Assembly (NCBI RefSeq): GCF_900104475.1 | Contig: NZ_FNJR01000017.1 | Coordinates: forward strand, 40,206 to 104,205 | Source: Actinopolyspora xinjiangensis | GTDB lineage: Bacteria; Actinomycetota; Actinomycetes; Mycobacteriales; Pseudonocardiaceae | Direction of reading: 5' to 3' | DNA: 64,000 nt | Shown: positions 1 through 8,263 of the stretch, one piece after another | Numbering within the stretch: the first letter of the stretch is position 1 | Layout: each line of letters starts with the position of its first letter | Position numbers and translations under genes: made by a program | The notes under the pieces: generated by a model | What the model saw: only the letters and a program-made list of their open reading frames with translations | Databases searched by the model: none | What the model was told of the DNA's origin: nothing

Positions 1-66
1 TCTGTAGTATTGCTCGCTGGACTCGCGGTCGTTTCCGCAGTCATTTTCTCTCCATTTGTGGAATAG
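1..66 (+). CDS. C-terminal end of a membrane protein (partial, truncated by window edge)
   Basis: Reading in frame from base 1, 21 codons run to a TAG stop at 64-66. The peptide is almost wholly hydrophobic (Leu, Ala, Val, Gly, Ile, Phe) and ends Pro-Phe-Val-Glu, which looks like the last transmembrane helix of an integral membrane protein. It is convergent with the HAD phosphatase gene, with only 5 bases between the stops. Its position at the edge of a biosynthetic cluster makes an exporter (for example an MFS pump) plausible, but nothing in 21 residues identifies the family; that is inference. Confidence 0.5.
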   Translation, partial: SVVLLAGLAVVSAVIFSPFVE

Positions 67-71
67 ATATG

Positions 72-743
72 TCAGGATACGAATGCTGATTCGGTGTCGC
101 ACGCATTTACGACTGCCATGAAATCGTCACAGCACGTGACACCGTTCAATTTGTTCAGTTCGGAGCGCGGAGCGACTCCGTAAGTGACCGCAACCGCGCC
201 CATGCCGGCCTCCCGTGCCATTTGCATATCGCTGACGGTGTCGCCGACGTAGACGCACTCCTGGACGGGAACTCCCAGCTCGTAAGCGCTGCGTTGTCCC
301 ATCTCCGGGTTCGGTTTTCCTCGTGACACCTTGTCGTGCCCGACCACCACGTCGAAAAAATCACGGATCTCCATCGCCGACAATAAAGCTTCGGCGGTAG
401 GGGTGATTTTTGAGGTGCCAACCGCCAGTTTGGCACCGCTGTCACGCAGTATCCGTAGCCCCTCCACCACCGATGGGTACAGCAACTCGGTCTTTTTGCC
501 GATCACTCGCTGCTCGAAAAGTTCACGGTAGCGGGTCACGGCCGATTCGGTTTCGCTGTCTTCCTCTCGCTTTCCCAGCAGTTCACCGAACGACTCCTCG
601 AGCGGCCTTCCCACCGTTTTCGCCGCTTGTTCGGGGGTTACGGTCACCCCGAACTCCGCCGCGACCTCGACGAGTAATTCCGCGATCGCCGCTGGTGTGT
701 CGGCCAGCGTGCCGTCCAGGTCGAATACGATCGCACGTGTCAT
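72..743 (-). CDS. HAD-family phosphatase, partner of the PsuG-like C-glycosidase
   Basis: This 223-residue HAD superfamily hydrolase of the phosphoglycolate phosphatase/beta-phosphoglucomutase type has all four motifs: nucleophile pair D8-L-D10 followed by GT, motif II Thr110, Lys143 in a GKPNPE context, and GD168...D172 in motif IV. A helical cap lies at about residues 15-85. The ATG overlaps the stop of the upstream psuG-like gene by 4 nt (ATGA), so the two are translationally coupled. In known C-riboside pathways (alnumycin AlnA/AlnB, IndA/IndB) the HAD partner removes the 5'-phosphate left after C-glycosylation; I infer the same role here. It is the last gene of the minus-strand operon. 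Confidence 0.9.
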   Translation of the reverse strand: MTRAIVFDLDGTLADTPAAIAELLVEVAAEFGVTVTPEQAAKTVGRPLEESFGELLGKREEDSETESAVTRYRELFEQRVIGKKTELLYPSVVEGLRILRDSGAKLAVGTSKITPTAEALLSAMEIRDFFDVVVGHDKVSRGKPNPEMGQRSAYELGVPVQECVYVGDTVSDMQMAREAGMGAVAVTYGVAPRSELNKLNGVTCCDDFMAVVNACDTESAFVS

Positions 744-1666
744 CGACGCTCACTCCTCTGGTTCGAGTAGGACACCGCCAGCTGTCCGGCCACATCCGCT
801 GTGGAAATCAGTACCGCTCGATTGGCTTGCGAGCTCTTGCCCTCGGTCGCCTTGGAGACCGCCTTCATCAGGTAGGGAGTGATGGCGGCGCCAGTGATCC
901 CTTCGGAATCGGCTTCCTCGAGAGCGCGAGTGATGACGCTTTCCATCATTTCGCTGTCCAGCGCGTCCTCTTCGGGGATAGGGCTGGTAACCAGCGGTCC
1001 GCCGGGAAGTCCGGTTTGCCAGTGCATGTCGACTGCCCGCGCCACGAGGTCCATGTCGTCCAGCCGCTGCGGGTTGCGGAAGCCGCTCGAACGGCAGTAG
1101 AACGCCGGGAAGTCGTCACACCGGTATCCCAGAACCGGCACTCCGACGGTCTCCAGATACTCGAGGGTGAGCCCGAGATCCAGAACGCTCTTCGCGCCCG
1201 CGCAAACCACCGCTACCTTGCTGCGAGTGAACTGCACGAGATCAGCGGAGATGTCGAAGGTCGTCGAAGCTCCTCGGTGCACCCCGCCGATCCCGGCTGT
1301 TGAGAAAACCGGGATTCCAGCCATGTCCGCGGCTACCAATGTGGAAGCCACCGTGGTCGCTCCCAGGCCGTTCCCCGCCATCACGGCCCCGATGTCTCGG
1401 CTGCTCACCTTGGGAACGCCGGTGGAGGTGCCCAGCCGTTCGACGTCTTTCTCCTCGAGTCCGACGACGAAACGACCATCCATGATGGCGATCGTCGCCG
1501 GAACGGCCCCGGAGTCACGCACCGCCTTTTCGATGGCGAATGCCGTTTCCACGTTGTTCGGGTAAGGCATCCCGTGCGCGATCACGGTGGATTCCAACGC
1601 GACAACCGGTCGTTGCTCGGCGAGCGCTTGGCTCACCTCGTCACTGATGCTCAGCAACTCGTTCAT
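740..1666 (-). CDS. psuG: pseudouridine-5'-phosphate glycosidase family C-glycosidase/synthase
   Basis: This is a full-length (308 aa) member of the PsuG/IndA family. In E. coli PsuG the enzyme reversibly breaks or makes the C-C bond between ribose-5-phosphate and uracil through a Lys Schiff base. Residues that line up with the E. coli catalytic set are visible: Glu25 in [10 protein letters not shown], Lys86, His130, Asp142, Lys159 (Schiff-base position, CAGAKS) and Asn282. I chose the ATG at 1666 because GGAG lies 8 nt upstream; an in-frame extension to 1729 has no ribosome site. No PsuK-type pseudouridine kinase is adjacent; instead it is coupled to a HAD phosphatase and co-located with ring-building enzymes, which points to biosynthetic C-ribosylation rather than pseudouridine catabolism. 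The acceptor base is unknown. Confidence 0.92.
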   Translation of the reverse strand: MNELLSISDEVSQALAEQRPVVALESTVIAHGMPYPNNVETAFAIEKAVRDSGAVPATIAIMDGRFVVGLEEKDVERLGTSTGVPKVSSRDIGAVMAGNGLGATTVASTLVAADMAGIPVFSTAGIGGVHRGASTTFDISADLVQFTRSKVAVVCAGAKSVLDLGLTLEYLETVGVPVLGYRCDDFPAFYCRSSGFRNPQRLDDMDLVARAVDMHWQTGLPGGPLVTSPIPEEDALDSEMMESVITRALEEADSEGITGAAITPYLMKAVSKATEGKSSQANRAVLISTADVAGQLAVSYSNQRSERR

Positions 1667-1753
1667 CACTACCACTCCAGAGCTTGTTCGGTTCGCTTGC
1701 CTCGCCGGTTTACTACGTTTCGTGTTCAACCAGGTTCGCTCAATGACTACCCA

Positions 1754-1782
1754 AGAATAAAACCAACCGTATGGTATGTCAA
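1754..1782 (-). promoter_or_regulatory. promoter of the psuG-HAD unit
   Basis: On the minus strand TTGACA (1782-1777) and TATTCT (1759-1754) are separated by exactly 17 nt, a near-consensus vegetative promoter. The predicted transcript starts near 1747, giving a leader of about 80 nt before the ATG at 1666. Confidence 0.75.
1762..1775. promoter_or_regulatory. operator-like inverted repeat, site 1
   Basis: ACCAACCGTATGGT (ACCA-N6-TGGT) fills the spacer between the -35 and -10 of the psuG promoter, where a bound repressor would block RNA polymerase. It differs from site 3 (9761-9774) at only 2 of 14 positions. The regulator gene is not in the window. Confidence 0.6.
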
Positions 1783-1963
1783 CTGTATCGTACTGGTTGG
1801 GCTGTTCGCTCCGTGTTGGGGGTGTCTTGTGGTGCGCCGATCTTGAATCGGCGGCCTCTGGCAGTAATATGCCTGTTCATAGGGGTTTACCGTCGCTCGG
1901 TTCGTGTCGTTGTCGAGTGGCGCACCCACTGGAGGGCGCTATCTGGAGGGGTATGTAGGTTAC

Positions 1964-1993
1964 TGGGTGGAGCGGAGCAACCCGCTCCACCCA
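1964..1993. terminator. 12-bp hairpin, possible terminator
   Basis: The arm gggtggagcgg (1965-1975) is perfectly repeated in inverted form at 1982-1992 around a 6-nt loop, with an additional T-A pair outside. No T-tract follows in either direction, so this would be a U-less actinobacterial terminator for the unit ending at 2145, or a structured leader element. Confidence 0.45.
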
Positions 1994-2004
1994 ACTATAA
2001 AAAA

Positions 2005-2014
2005 ACCAAATGGT
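2005..2014. promoter_or_regulatory. shortened operator-like repeat, site 2
   Basis: ACCAAATGGT keeps both half-sites of the ACCA...TGGT repeat but with a 2-nt instead of 6-nt centre. It is flanked by A and T runs that make the whole stretch nearly palindromic. It could be a weaker or auxiliary site for the same regulator. Confidence 0.35.
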
Positions 2015-2144
2015 TTCTTTTTATGGTAGTGTTCGACCCTACTGCCCCTTCGGGGGACGGGGTAGGTCGGCCCGGACTGGCGCTCAGGGCGGCCTACCGA
2101 CAGGTGGACGGAGTCCAGGAGAGGCGATGGCCACCCGGCGGGGA

Positions 2145-2705
2145 TCAGCCCACGACGGATTCGCCCGGCTGTCGTCGCAACGACTTCGTCCGATCCGAAG
2201 TCACCTTCGGAACCCGCTCGATCCGGTGAAAGCCGCGTTCCTGGTAGATCAGTGGGCGACCGTCGCAGGTGTCCACTTCCCGTACTCGTCCCAGAAGGAT
2301 GGTGTGATCACCGGCGTCGATGGTCCTTTCCCTGCCGCAGTGCACACGGGCCAACGCGTCCGGGTGAACCGGGACCCCGCCGCGGCCGGCTATGAATCCC
2401 GTTTCGGCGAACCGCTTGGCTCCCGGTGTGGAGAAGTGCACTGCCAAGTCGCGTTGCTCCTCGTTGAGGAGGTTGATCGCGAATTCCGAGCAAGTCGAGA
2501 AGATCGGGTGCGTGCGTGCGGACTTGTCCTGGCACACCAGCAACAACGGTGGATCCATCGAAACCGAGATCACCGTGCTGGCGGCGAAACCGACCGGTTC
2601 TCCGTCCTCGTCCAGGGAGGTGGCCAGGGTCACGCTCGCCGCGAGTGATGCCATGGCTTCCTTGAAGATCGGAACCAGATCTGTTTCCGACTGTAATCGC
2701 TGCAT
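2145..2705 (-). CDS. flavin reductase-like (FMN-binding split barrel) protein
   Basis: The 186-residue protein has the flavin-reductase domain over about residues 14-160, including the conserved beginning in which a Thr/Ala-rich strand is followed by AASTVISVSMDPPLLLV and the RTHP segment. Such proteins use NAD(P)H to make reduced FMN or FAD for a partner oxygenase. Its ATG shares one base with the stop of the amidohydrolase gene (TGATG), and the acyl-CoA-dehydrogenase-fold gene lies one further upstream, so the natural reading is the reductase half of a two-component flavin monooxygenase. Cofactor preference cannot be told from sequence. The last ~25 residues are basic and probably disordered. 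Confidence 0.88.
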   Translation of the reverse strand: MQRLQSETDLVPIFKEAMASLAASVTLATSLDEDGEPVGFAASTVISVSMDPPLLLVCQDKSARTHPIFSTCSEFAINLLNEEQRDLAVHFSTPGAKRFAETGFIAGRGGVPVHPDALARVHCGRERTIDAGDHTILLGRVREVDTCDGRPLIYQERGFHRIERVPKVTSDRTKSLRRQPGESVVG

Positions 2706-4285
2706 CAGCGAAACTCCTTCGCGAGTCGCTTCCCGTTGATTGGCGGGTGGCTCTGTTCGAGTATTTCCTTGTCCGTGCTACTCGCCGGTGGAAGAATCTT
2801 TTCGGAACTCCCGGTGGGAGCTTCTCGGATACTTTCCTCCTGGTCATCGTTCGTTTTCGACGGAGTGGAGTTCTCGTAGCGCCCGAGGGGGAGCCAGGTG
2901 CCGTTCGGTTCTCCGAAGCGCATCTCTCCTTCAGCTGTCCGTTCGAAGACGGTTTCACCGCGTCGGATCGTGCGTTCGACCACCCCGGTGAAGATCCACC
3001 CCTGGTAGGCGGACCACCCGCACAGCGATTGAATGGATGAGTGGTTGAGTGACCACCGGTGGCTCGGATCGAAGATGACCAGGTCGGCATCGTAGCCGGC
3101 GGCTATCCTTCCCTTCCTGCCGAGCAGGCCGAACTTGCGAGCCGGTCCGTCGCTGAGCACTCGGGAGCAGATTCGCAGCAGGTCCTCGGTGTCGTGTTCC
3201 GGAAGGCGTGAACGAAGCCCGTTGAAAAGCGCGTGGAACAGCTCTTGAGTTCCGGGCAGCCCGGGGGGCGCTTCGTGAGGAAGGAGCATCTTGCACTCCT
3301 CCGGGTGAGGAGCGTGATCACTTCCCACCGTCATCGCTTCCCCGTTGATCACAGCTGACCACAGTCTGTCCTGGTCCGCCTTGTCCCGAATGGCGGGGCT
3401 GAGTCGGATGCGGGCGCCACAGCGCTCGGTGTCGTTCGCCGTGAAGGAAAGATGATGAGTTGTCACCTCGAAGGTGATGGGTAGACCTTCCGCCGCGGCC
3501 GCACTGAGCATGTCGACTTCTTCCTTGCTGGAGACATGCACGATGTGCGCTGAAACGCCGTAACGCCGCACGAGTTCGATCAGACCGGCCACCGCCACGA
3601 TGGCGCCGCTGCGCGGACGATGGGCCTCGTAGTCCCGGTACTCCCTGGGTTCACCGTGCCAACGGTCCAGCATGGAGAAGATCGCGTCGTGCTCGGCGTG
3701 GAACAGCAATCGCAGATCGCGCTCCGCGCTCACTCGAAACAGCTCCTCCAGTGATTCGCGGTCACGCAATACGTGGGAGGCCGTGTGGTGGCTCGTCAGA
3801 AACGCCTTCGCAGAGTTGGCCTCTTCCGGAGCAAAAGCACCCACACCTCCGACGTTCCGCGGATCGACACCAGCGTGAAAACGGAAGTCCACCAGACTTC
3901 CGCCGGAGATGATCCCGTGCTTGAAGTGGGCATCCGCCGGCGTGAACATCGGCGGTTCCGTGTTCGGCATGTCCATCACGGTGGTGATGCCGCCGCTGAC
4001 GGCGGCCCTCGAACCGTGCTGCCAAGTTTCCTTGTTCGTCATTCCCGGAGTGCGGAAGTGCACGTGAGAGTCGATCATCCCGGGTAGGACGTACTTCCCC
4101 TTAGCGTTCAGGAACTCATAGGCAGAAGTGGCACTTTCCGGGGGAAGTACAGCCACTATTCTCCCGTTGCGGATTCCCAGGTCCGCGGGTCGGACATCCC
4201 GGTGAGTCACCACGGTTCCACCGTGGATCACCAAATCGTAGTTCTCGGTGTCTATCTGCCCTGCCAATTCTTTCAACTCAGCCAT
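2705..4285 (-). CDS. dihydroorotase/hydantoinase-type cyclic amidohydrolase
   Basis: This 526-residue amidohydrolase-superfamily enzyme has the complete binuclear metal set of the dihydroorotase/allantoinase/hydantoinase group: H74-x-H76 (HVHFR), Lys160 in AKAFL as candidate carbamylated ligand, His196, His250 (IVHVSS) and Asp323 (GSDHAPH). Family members open or close cyclic amides and imides. It is probably not the housekeeping pyrC: it sits mid-operon with secondary-metabolism genes, and it carries an unusual hydrophilic C-terminal extension of about 70 residues (from ~455) rich in Ser, Glu and Lys. The start overlaps the upstream flavoprotein gene by 13 nt. I infer that it closes or opens a ring of the base moiety; the substrate is unknown. 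Confidence 0.88.
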   Translation of the reverse strand: MAELKELAGQIDTENYDLVIHGGTVVTHRDVRPADLGIRNGRIVAVLPPESATSAYEFLNAKGKYVLPGMIDSHVHFRTPGMTNKETWQHGSRAAVSGGITTVMDMPNTEPPMFTPADAHFKHGIISGGSLVDFRFHAGVDPRNVGGVGAFAPEEANSAKAFLTSHHTASHVLRDRESLEELFRVSAERDLRLLFHAEHDAIFSMLDRWHGEPREYRDYEAHRPRSGAIVAVAGLIELVRRYGVSAHIVHVSSKEEVDMLSAAAAEGLPITFEVTTHHLSFTANDTERCGARIRLSPAIRDKADQDRLWSAVINGEAMTVGSDHAPHPEECKMLLPHEAPPGLPGTQELFHALFNGLRSRLPEHDTEDLLRICSRVLSDGPARKFGLLGRKGRIAAGYDADLVIFDPSHRWSLNHSSIQSLCGWSAYQGWIFTGVVERTIRRGETVFERTAEGEMRFGEPNGTWLPLGRYENSTPSKTNDDQEESIREAPTGSSEKILPPASSTDKEILEQSHPPINGKRLAKEFR

Positions 4286-5421
4286 GAGTTTCCCACCAGT
4301 TCTTTGCTGAGGTCGTTGGTCGGCCCCATCAGCGCCACCGCGCGGGAGTCGTTGATCAGTTGATTTACCGGGTTGTCGGACACGTATCCGGCGCTTCCCA
4401 GCATTCGCGACAAGTTGATGATGACCTCTTCGGCGGTCTCCGAGGCGAAGATCTTGCTGTGCAACGTGGTGTTACCGGGCTCGTCCGAGACGCGGGAACC
4501 GGCGCGCTCGACCAGGCCACGGGCGGCCTCGACCCTGCCGCGCAGCTCCGCGAGACGGTGTCGCTGCGCCTGGTGCTCGAGCAGGTTCTTCTTCCGAGCT
4601 GTTTCGTAGCTCAGGTCCCAGGCCGCTTCGGCGATGCCCACGGACACCGCACCCAGGGAGGCACCGGAGCGTTTGACCTCGGCTATGACCCGGTGCGCCG
4701 CGTCGCGCGGTCCCAACAGTGAGTCAGGGGAAACGGTGCAGCCGGTAAGACGCACGAAGCCGGTCGCCGAGGCACGCATCCCGATGAGGTCCATATCGGT
4801 GTCGGGCTCGATCCCCTCGCTGGTCGCGGGAACCAGAAAGAAGCTCTGCCCGGACGAGCCGTAGGAGAGGTCGTCCTCGACGTCCTCACCGGTTTGCGCG
4901 AGTATCAAGTACACATCGGCCAGCCCGGCCCCGGTGGTGAATGCCTTGCCGCCACTGACGAGCCAACTTCCGTCGGCCTGCTGTGTTGCCGTCGTAGCAA
5001 GATTCCTCTTGCTGGCACCGGCTCCGGACTCACTCCAGGCCGAGGCGGCGAGCCAGTCTCCCGAAGCCAGTGGGGGAAGAAGTTCGGCACGCTGCCTCGA
5101 TGTTCCGAATTCGGCTATTCTGCTGCACACGGCCATGTGCTGGAACGCGATGATCGCCACCGAAGGATGGTGGTAGGCCAGTTCGGCCACGCGCCGATTG
5201 GCCTCCAGCGAGTCGGCTCCCGAACCGCCGTAGTACTTCGGCACCACCAATCCCGGTAACTCTGATTCACGTAAAGCGTGCAGCACTTCCGGTGCCAGCC
5301 GTCCGTCCCGGTCCGAGCGGGCGCGGTGCTCGTCGAGCACGGCGTAAAGTTGTTCCCAACCGATTCGCTGCCGCACGAGAGACTCGGTGGTGCGGATCGA
5401 GGTCATGTCGGTGACAGCCAT
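4273..5421 (-). CDS. acyl-CoA dehydrogenase-fold flavoprotein, probable flavin-dependent monooxygenase
   Basis: The 382-residue protein has the three ACAD segments: helical N-terminal (about 10-125), beta barrel (AASAWSESGAGA, 125-235) and C-terminal helical bundle. Where true acyl-CoA dehydrogenases have the catalytic Glu of the EGT motif, this protein reads MGPTND (Gly366), so the dehydrogenation base is missing. That is the pattern of ACAD-fold flavin monooxygenases (DszC, KijD3 and similar), and a flavin reductase is encoded two genes downstream. I chose the ATG at 5421 for its GGAAGGAGT ribosome site; the open frame continues to 5700 without one. It overlaps the PrpF-like gene by 19 nt. 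The oxidised substrate is unknown. Confidence 0.85.
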   Translation of the reverse strand: MAVTDMTSIRTTESLVRQRIGWEQLYAVLDEHRARSDRDGRLAPEVLHALRESELPGLVVPKYYGGSGADSLEANRRVAELAYHHPSVAIIAFQHMAVCSRIAEFGTSRQRAELLPPLASGDWLAASAWSESGAGASKRNLATTATQQADGSWLVSGGKAFTTGAGLADVYLILAQTGEDVEDDLSYGSSGQSFFLVPATSEGIEPDTDMDLIGMRASATGFVRLTGCTVSPDSLLGPRDAAHRVIAEVKRSGASLGAVSVGIAEAAWDLSYETARKKNLLEHQAQRHRLAELRGRVEAARGLVERAGSRVSDEPGNTTLHSKIFASETAEEVIINLSRMLGSAGYVSDNPVNQLINDSRAVALMGPTNDLSKELVGNSWLS

Positions 5422-6446
5422 AGCGACTCCTTCCCGCGAACATGTGGTTGCAGCGCTTTGATGTCCAACGCGCCTCGGAAGACCACTTCTTTGTGCGGCA
5501 CGCTCGCCCACGACAACGTGCTCGTTATCCGGTTCCCCGACACCGCCGCGGTAGTCGTCACGGTGTTGCCCGGTGTTCGGATCAGCAGCGGTTCCTCTGG
5601 GTGTGCGGCTCTTCCCGCCAATTGGTTCGGGATGGTTCCCTCGATCTTGCTCGCCACACCCAGGCAGACAGCCCCGGTGAGCGCGATCGTCGGATGCCAC
5701 GAGGGCACCGAGATGGCACGGACCGCGACGGTTCCGTCGCCGTCCGGAAGCAGCGCGGCGACTTTCGGAAAAGCACCGTTCTCCGGGAAGCCGCGTTTCA
5801 GGGCGACCTCCCGCCGGACATCGTTCATCTTCTCGTAGAGATCCGGGTTTTCTCCCAGCAGTTCGGAGACGTCGTTCACACCGAACTCTTCGGCCGAAAC
5901 GAATACGTACGGGTTTCCTACCGAAATCTCGCTGATCCTCGCGATGCCCAGTGGTAGACTGAGCCCGGTAACCGGTTCCCCTCCGGAGAGAAGGCTGCCC
6001 AGTCGTATCTCCGGATGATGCAGAAAATGCGCGGTGAAAGTAACACGGTCCCGGACGGACTCATCCACCTCGCAAACCATTTGATCACCGTTGTTGAGGA
6101 CTCGCACCCTGGCCCGGATTCCGGGTGCGAGTCGATCGATCCAGCCGAGCCTGCTGGCTACGACGGTGGAGGCCAATACCGAGTGCCCACAACTGCCCCG
6201 CAGATCGAATTCCATCGGATCATTGGGGAGGACCTGGACGAACTGGTAGTCCAGGTCGAAAAGAGGATGCTCGGACATGGCTATCAACGCGATCTTCGTG
6301 ATCGAGTCGAATCCTTGCTCGGTCAACCACTCCCTGGCATCCCGCAAGGCGTACCGTAACTCGGTTTCGCTCTCGGGAAGCGAATCGGAGCTGAGAACGA
6401 GTGTAGGACTCGGTGCACCGGCCGCATAGGCCACGTGGGCCAGCAT
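5403..6446 (-). CDS. PrpF-like isomerase/tautomerase (DUF453-type fold)
   Basis: The 347-residue protein resembles the PrpF/4-oxalomesaconate tautomerase group of the diaminopimelate-epimerase fold. It shows Cys86 in GSCGHS (equivalent to the GNCGN loop), GNPYVFV near 178 and the C-terminal HPTIALTGAVCLG segment near 251-263. Family enzymes move protons on unsaturated di- or tricarboxylates (cis/trans or double-bond isomerisation). The ATG at 6446 shares one base with the asparagine-synthetase stop (TGATG); a TTG one codon upstream is the alternative. Within this operon it may isomerise an unsaturated dicarboxylate precursor of the base, which is inference. Confidence 0.75.
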   Translation of the reverse strand: MLAHVAYAAGAPSPTLVLSSDSLPESETELRYALRDAREWLTEQGFDSITKIALIAMSEHPLFDLDYQFVQVLPNDPMEFDLRGSCGHSVLASTVVASRLGWIDRLAPGIRARVRVLNNGDQMVCEVDESVRDRVTFTAHFLHHPEIRLGSLLSGGEPVTGLSLPLGIARISEISVGNPYVFVSAEEFGVNDVSELLGENPDLYEKMNDVRREVALKRGFPENGAFPKVAALLPDGDGTVAVRAISVPSWHPTIALTGAVCLGVASKIEGTIPNQLAGRAAHPEEPLLIRTPGNTVTTTAAVSGNRITSTLSWASVPHKEVVFRGALDIKALQPHVRGKESLWLSPT

Positions 6447-8251
6447 CAAACCACCTCTCTCGAGACCGTCTCGTGCCGGGTGCGTTCGTGCGCGAACTGC
6501 TTGACCCAGAGCTGGTGAACCATCAGTGACCAGATACTCAGCGCGGTTTCGTCCGATGGATGTGCGATTTGTCGTTTAATCAAACCGTTCACCGCGGTGG
6601 GGTCGAGCTGACCGGTCGCCGCGAGCTCGCCCGAGGACAACGTGTCCCTGGCGAAGTCGAGCAGACGATTCCCCTCGGTGAGCATCGAGGTGATCGGTAA
6701 TGTGAACGGCTGTTTGGGTCGATTCAACACCGATTCAGGGAGGCGACCGCGTGCCCCGGCGTACAGCGCGCGTTTCCCCTCCTGCCCCCGAATTCGGTAG
6801 TCGTCCGGCAAACCGCGCGCCAGTCCGATCACAGCGGGCTGGCAGAACGGCAAACGGGCCTCGACCGAGTGCGCCATGCTCAGGTGGTCCACTCTGCGCA
6901 GATGATAGGCGGGAAGTCTCTCCTCGACTTCCAGGTCGGTTATCGCTTCCAGCCTGTTCCCGGGAAAGTCCAGCAGTCGGTTTTCCAGCCGCTGCGCCGT
7001 TGTTTCCCGTGACTTCAGATATTCGCGGTAGTCCTCGGTGTAGATCTGACCGCGCAGCCGTGCGGGTACCGCGGCCAACGAGTCGACGTAGTTCGACGCC
7101 CAGTCCGCACCGTCCCACAGGGCCTGACGCATGCGTCCGTATCCGCCGAAAATCTCGTCCGCCGCGTCACCGGTAACCGCCACCTTGAAGCCGTTCTGGT
7201 GTATGGAGCGAAAGAGGAGGAAAGTGCTCACAGTAATAGGATCGGCGTTGGGCTGGCCCAGGTGCCAAATGACTTCGTTTATCAGATCGGGGAAACTCGC
7301 GGGGTCGGATTCGACCTGATGATAAGTTGTGCCGACCCGCTCCGCGACTTCGCGGGCGTACACGCGTTCGTCGAACGGCCAGTCGCCGGTGTAGGAGATG
7401 TTGAAGCTGTGCAGATTCGGCACGTCGTCCGCCAGCATCGCCGTTACCAGGCTCGAGTCCAGTCCACCGCTGGTGATGGCCGATACCGGCACGTCCCCGA
7501 TCGTCAACCGCCTTGTCTCCAGCTCCAGCAGCTCGCGGACCGTTTCTCCCGCTTGCTGGAGGCTGCTGAAACTGTACTCCGACCGAGGAAGCGAACGCCT
7601 GGAGACGCGCAGACCTTCGGACGGGCGGAACGTCGCGGTGGCCCCCCGCGGCAGAACCCGTACATCGGCGAACATCGTCTGTTCGCCGAAGGGGGTCTTG
7701 GTGGACAGGTAGGAGTCCAGGCCCTCCGGGTGGAGGTCACGGCTTGTTCCTGGCATGGCGAGCAGCGCCGGTAGTTCCGAGGAGAAGGAGAGCGTTTCCT
7801 CGCTCTCGTCCCAGTGGTAGTACAGCGGCTTCATGCCCGCTTCGTCCGTCGCGAGTACCAGCTGGGGGTCTTCCCGCATATCCATCAGGGCGATGGCGAA
7901 CATGCCGTTCAGATGCTCGACGAAATCCAAGCCGTACTTGTGGTAGAGAGCCGGGATGATGGAGCCGTCGCACTCATCGGAAAAAGAATATCCCATTCCC
8001 GCGAGTCGGTGTCGCAGCTCGCGATGATTGTATATCTCGCCGTTGAATACGACTTTGATGATGTTCCCCAGGTGGTACGGTTGTTCCCCGTGGTCCAGAT
8101 CGACGATCGCCAGCCGGTTGTTCCCCAGGACCCACTCGTCCGTATTCTCGAAATTTTGGGAGTCGGGACCGCCGTGGCGTTGCAGCTCCGACAATAATCG
8201 GATGCGTTCCGAAGGGAGTGCGCTCCCAAAATGTCCGTATATCCTACACAT
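6446..8251 (-). CDS. asparagine synthetase (glutamine-hydrolysing)-type amidotransferase
   Basis: The 601-residue class II glutamine amidotransferase plus ATP-pyrophosphatase has N-terminal nucleophile Cys2, RLAIVDL (46-52), NGEIYN (70-75), the PP-loop SGGLDSS (261-267) and VTGDAADEIFGGY in the synthetase domain. It begins MCRIYG rather than the usual MCGIFG. The family activates a carboxylate as acyl-AMP and amidates it with glutamine-derived ammonia. Its setting in a biosynthetic operon suggests a pathway-specific acid rather than aspartate. The start has GAGGT about 8 nt upstream and follows the cupin stop by 12 nt. Amidation followed by ring closure by the cyclic amidohydrolase would be a coherent pair of steps (inference). 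Confidence 0.9.
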   Translation of the reverse strand: MCRIYGHFGSALPSERIRLLSELQRHGGPDSQNFENTDEWVLGNNRLAIVDLDHGEQPYHLGNIIKVVFNGEIYNHRELRHRLAGMGYSFSDECDGSIIPALYHKYGLDFVEHLNGMFAIALMDMREDPQLVLATDEAGMKPLYYHWDESEETLSFSSELPALLAMPGTSRDLHPEGLDSYLSTKTPFGEQTMFADVRVLPRGATATFRPSEGLRVSRRSLPRSEYSFSSLQQAGETVRELLELETRRLTIGDVPVSAITSGGLDSSLVTAMLADDVPNLHSFNISYTGDWPFDERVYAREVAERVGTTYHQVESDPASFPDLINEVIWHLGQPNADPITVSTFLLFRSIHQNGFKVAVTGDAADEIFGGYGRMRQALWDGADWASNYVDSLAAVPARLRGQIYTEDYREYLKSRETTAQRLENRLLDFPGNRLEAITDLEVEERLPAYHLRRVDHLSMAHSVEARLPFCQPAVIGLARGLPDDYRIRGQEGKRALYAGARGRLPESVLNRPKQPFTLPITSMLTEGNRLLDFARDTLSSGELAATGQLDPTAVNGLIKRQIAHPSDETALSIWSLMVHQLWVKQFAHERTRHETVSREVV

Positions 8252-8263
8252 TCGTTCGTTACC

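Larger units (their letters stand above)
1667..2144. other. intergenic control region between the two minus-strand units
   Basis: No gene is seen in these 478 bases. It holds the psuG promoter, two copies of the operator-like repeat (one full, one shortened), a 12-bp perfect hairpin, and an imperfect hairpin at about 2034-2069 (outer arms cgaccctac/gtaggtcg, inner cccc-ttcg-gggg) that could terminate the upstream unit ending at 2145. Confidence 0.6.
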
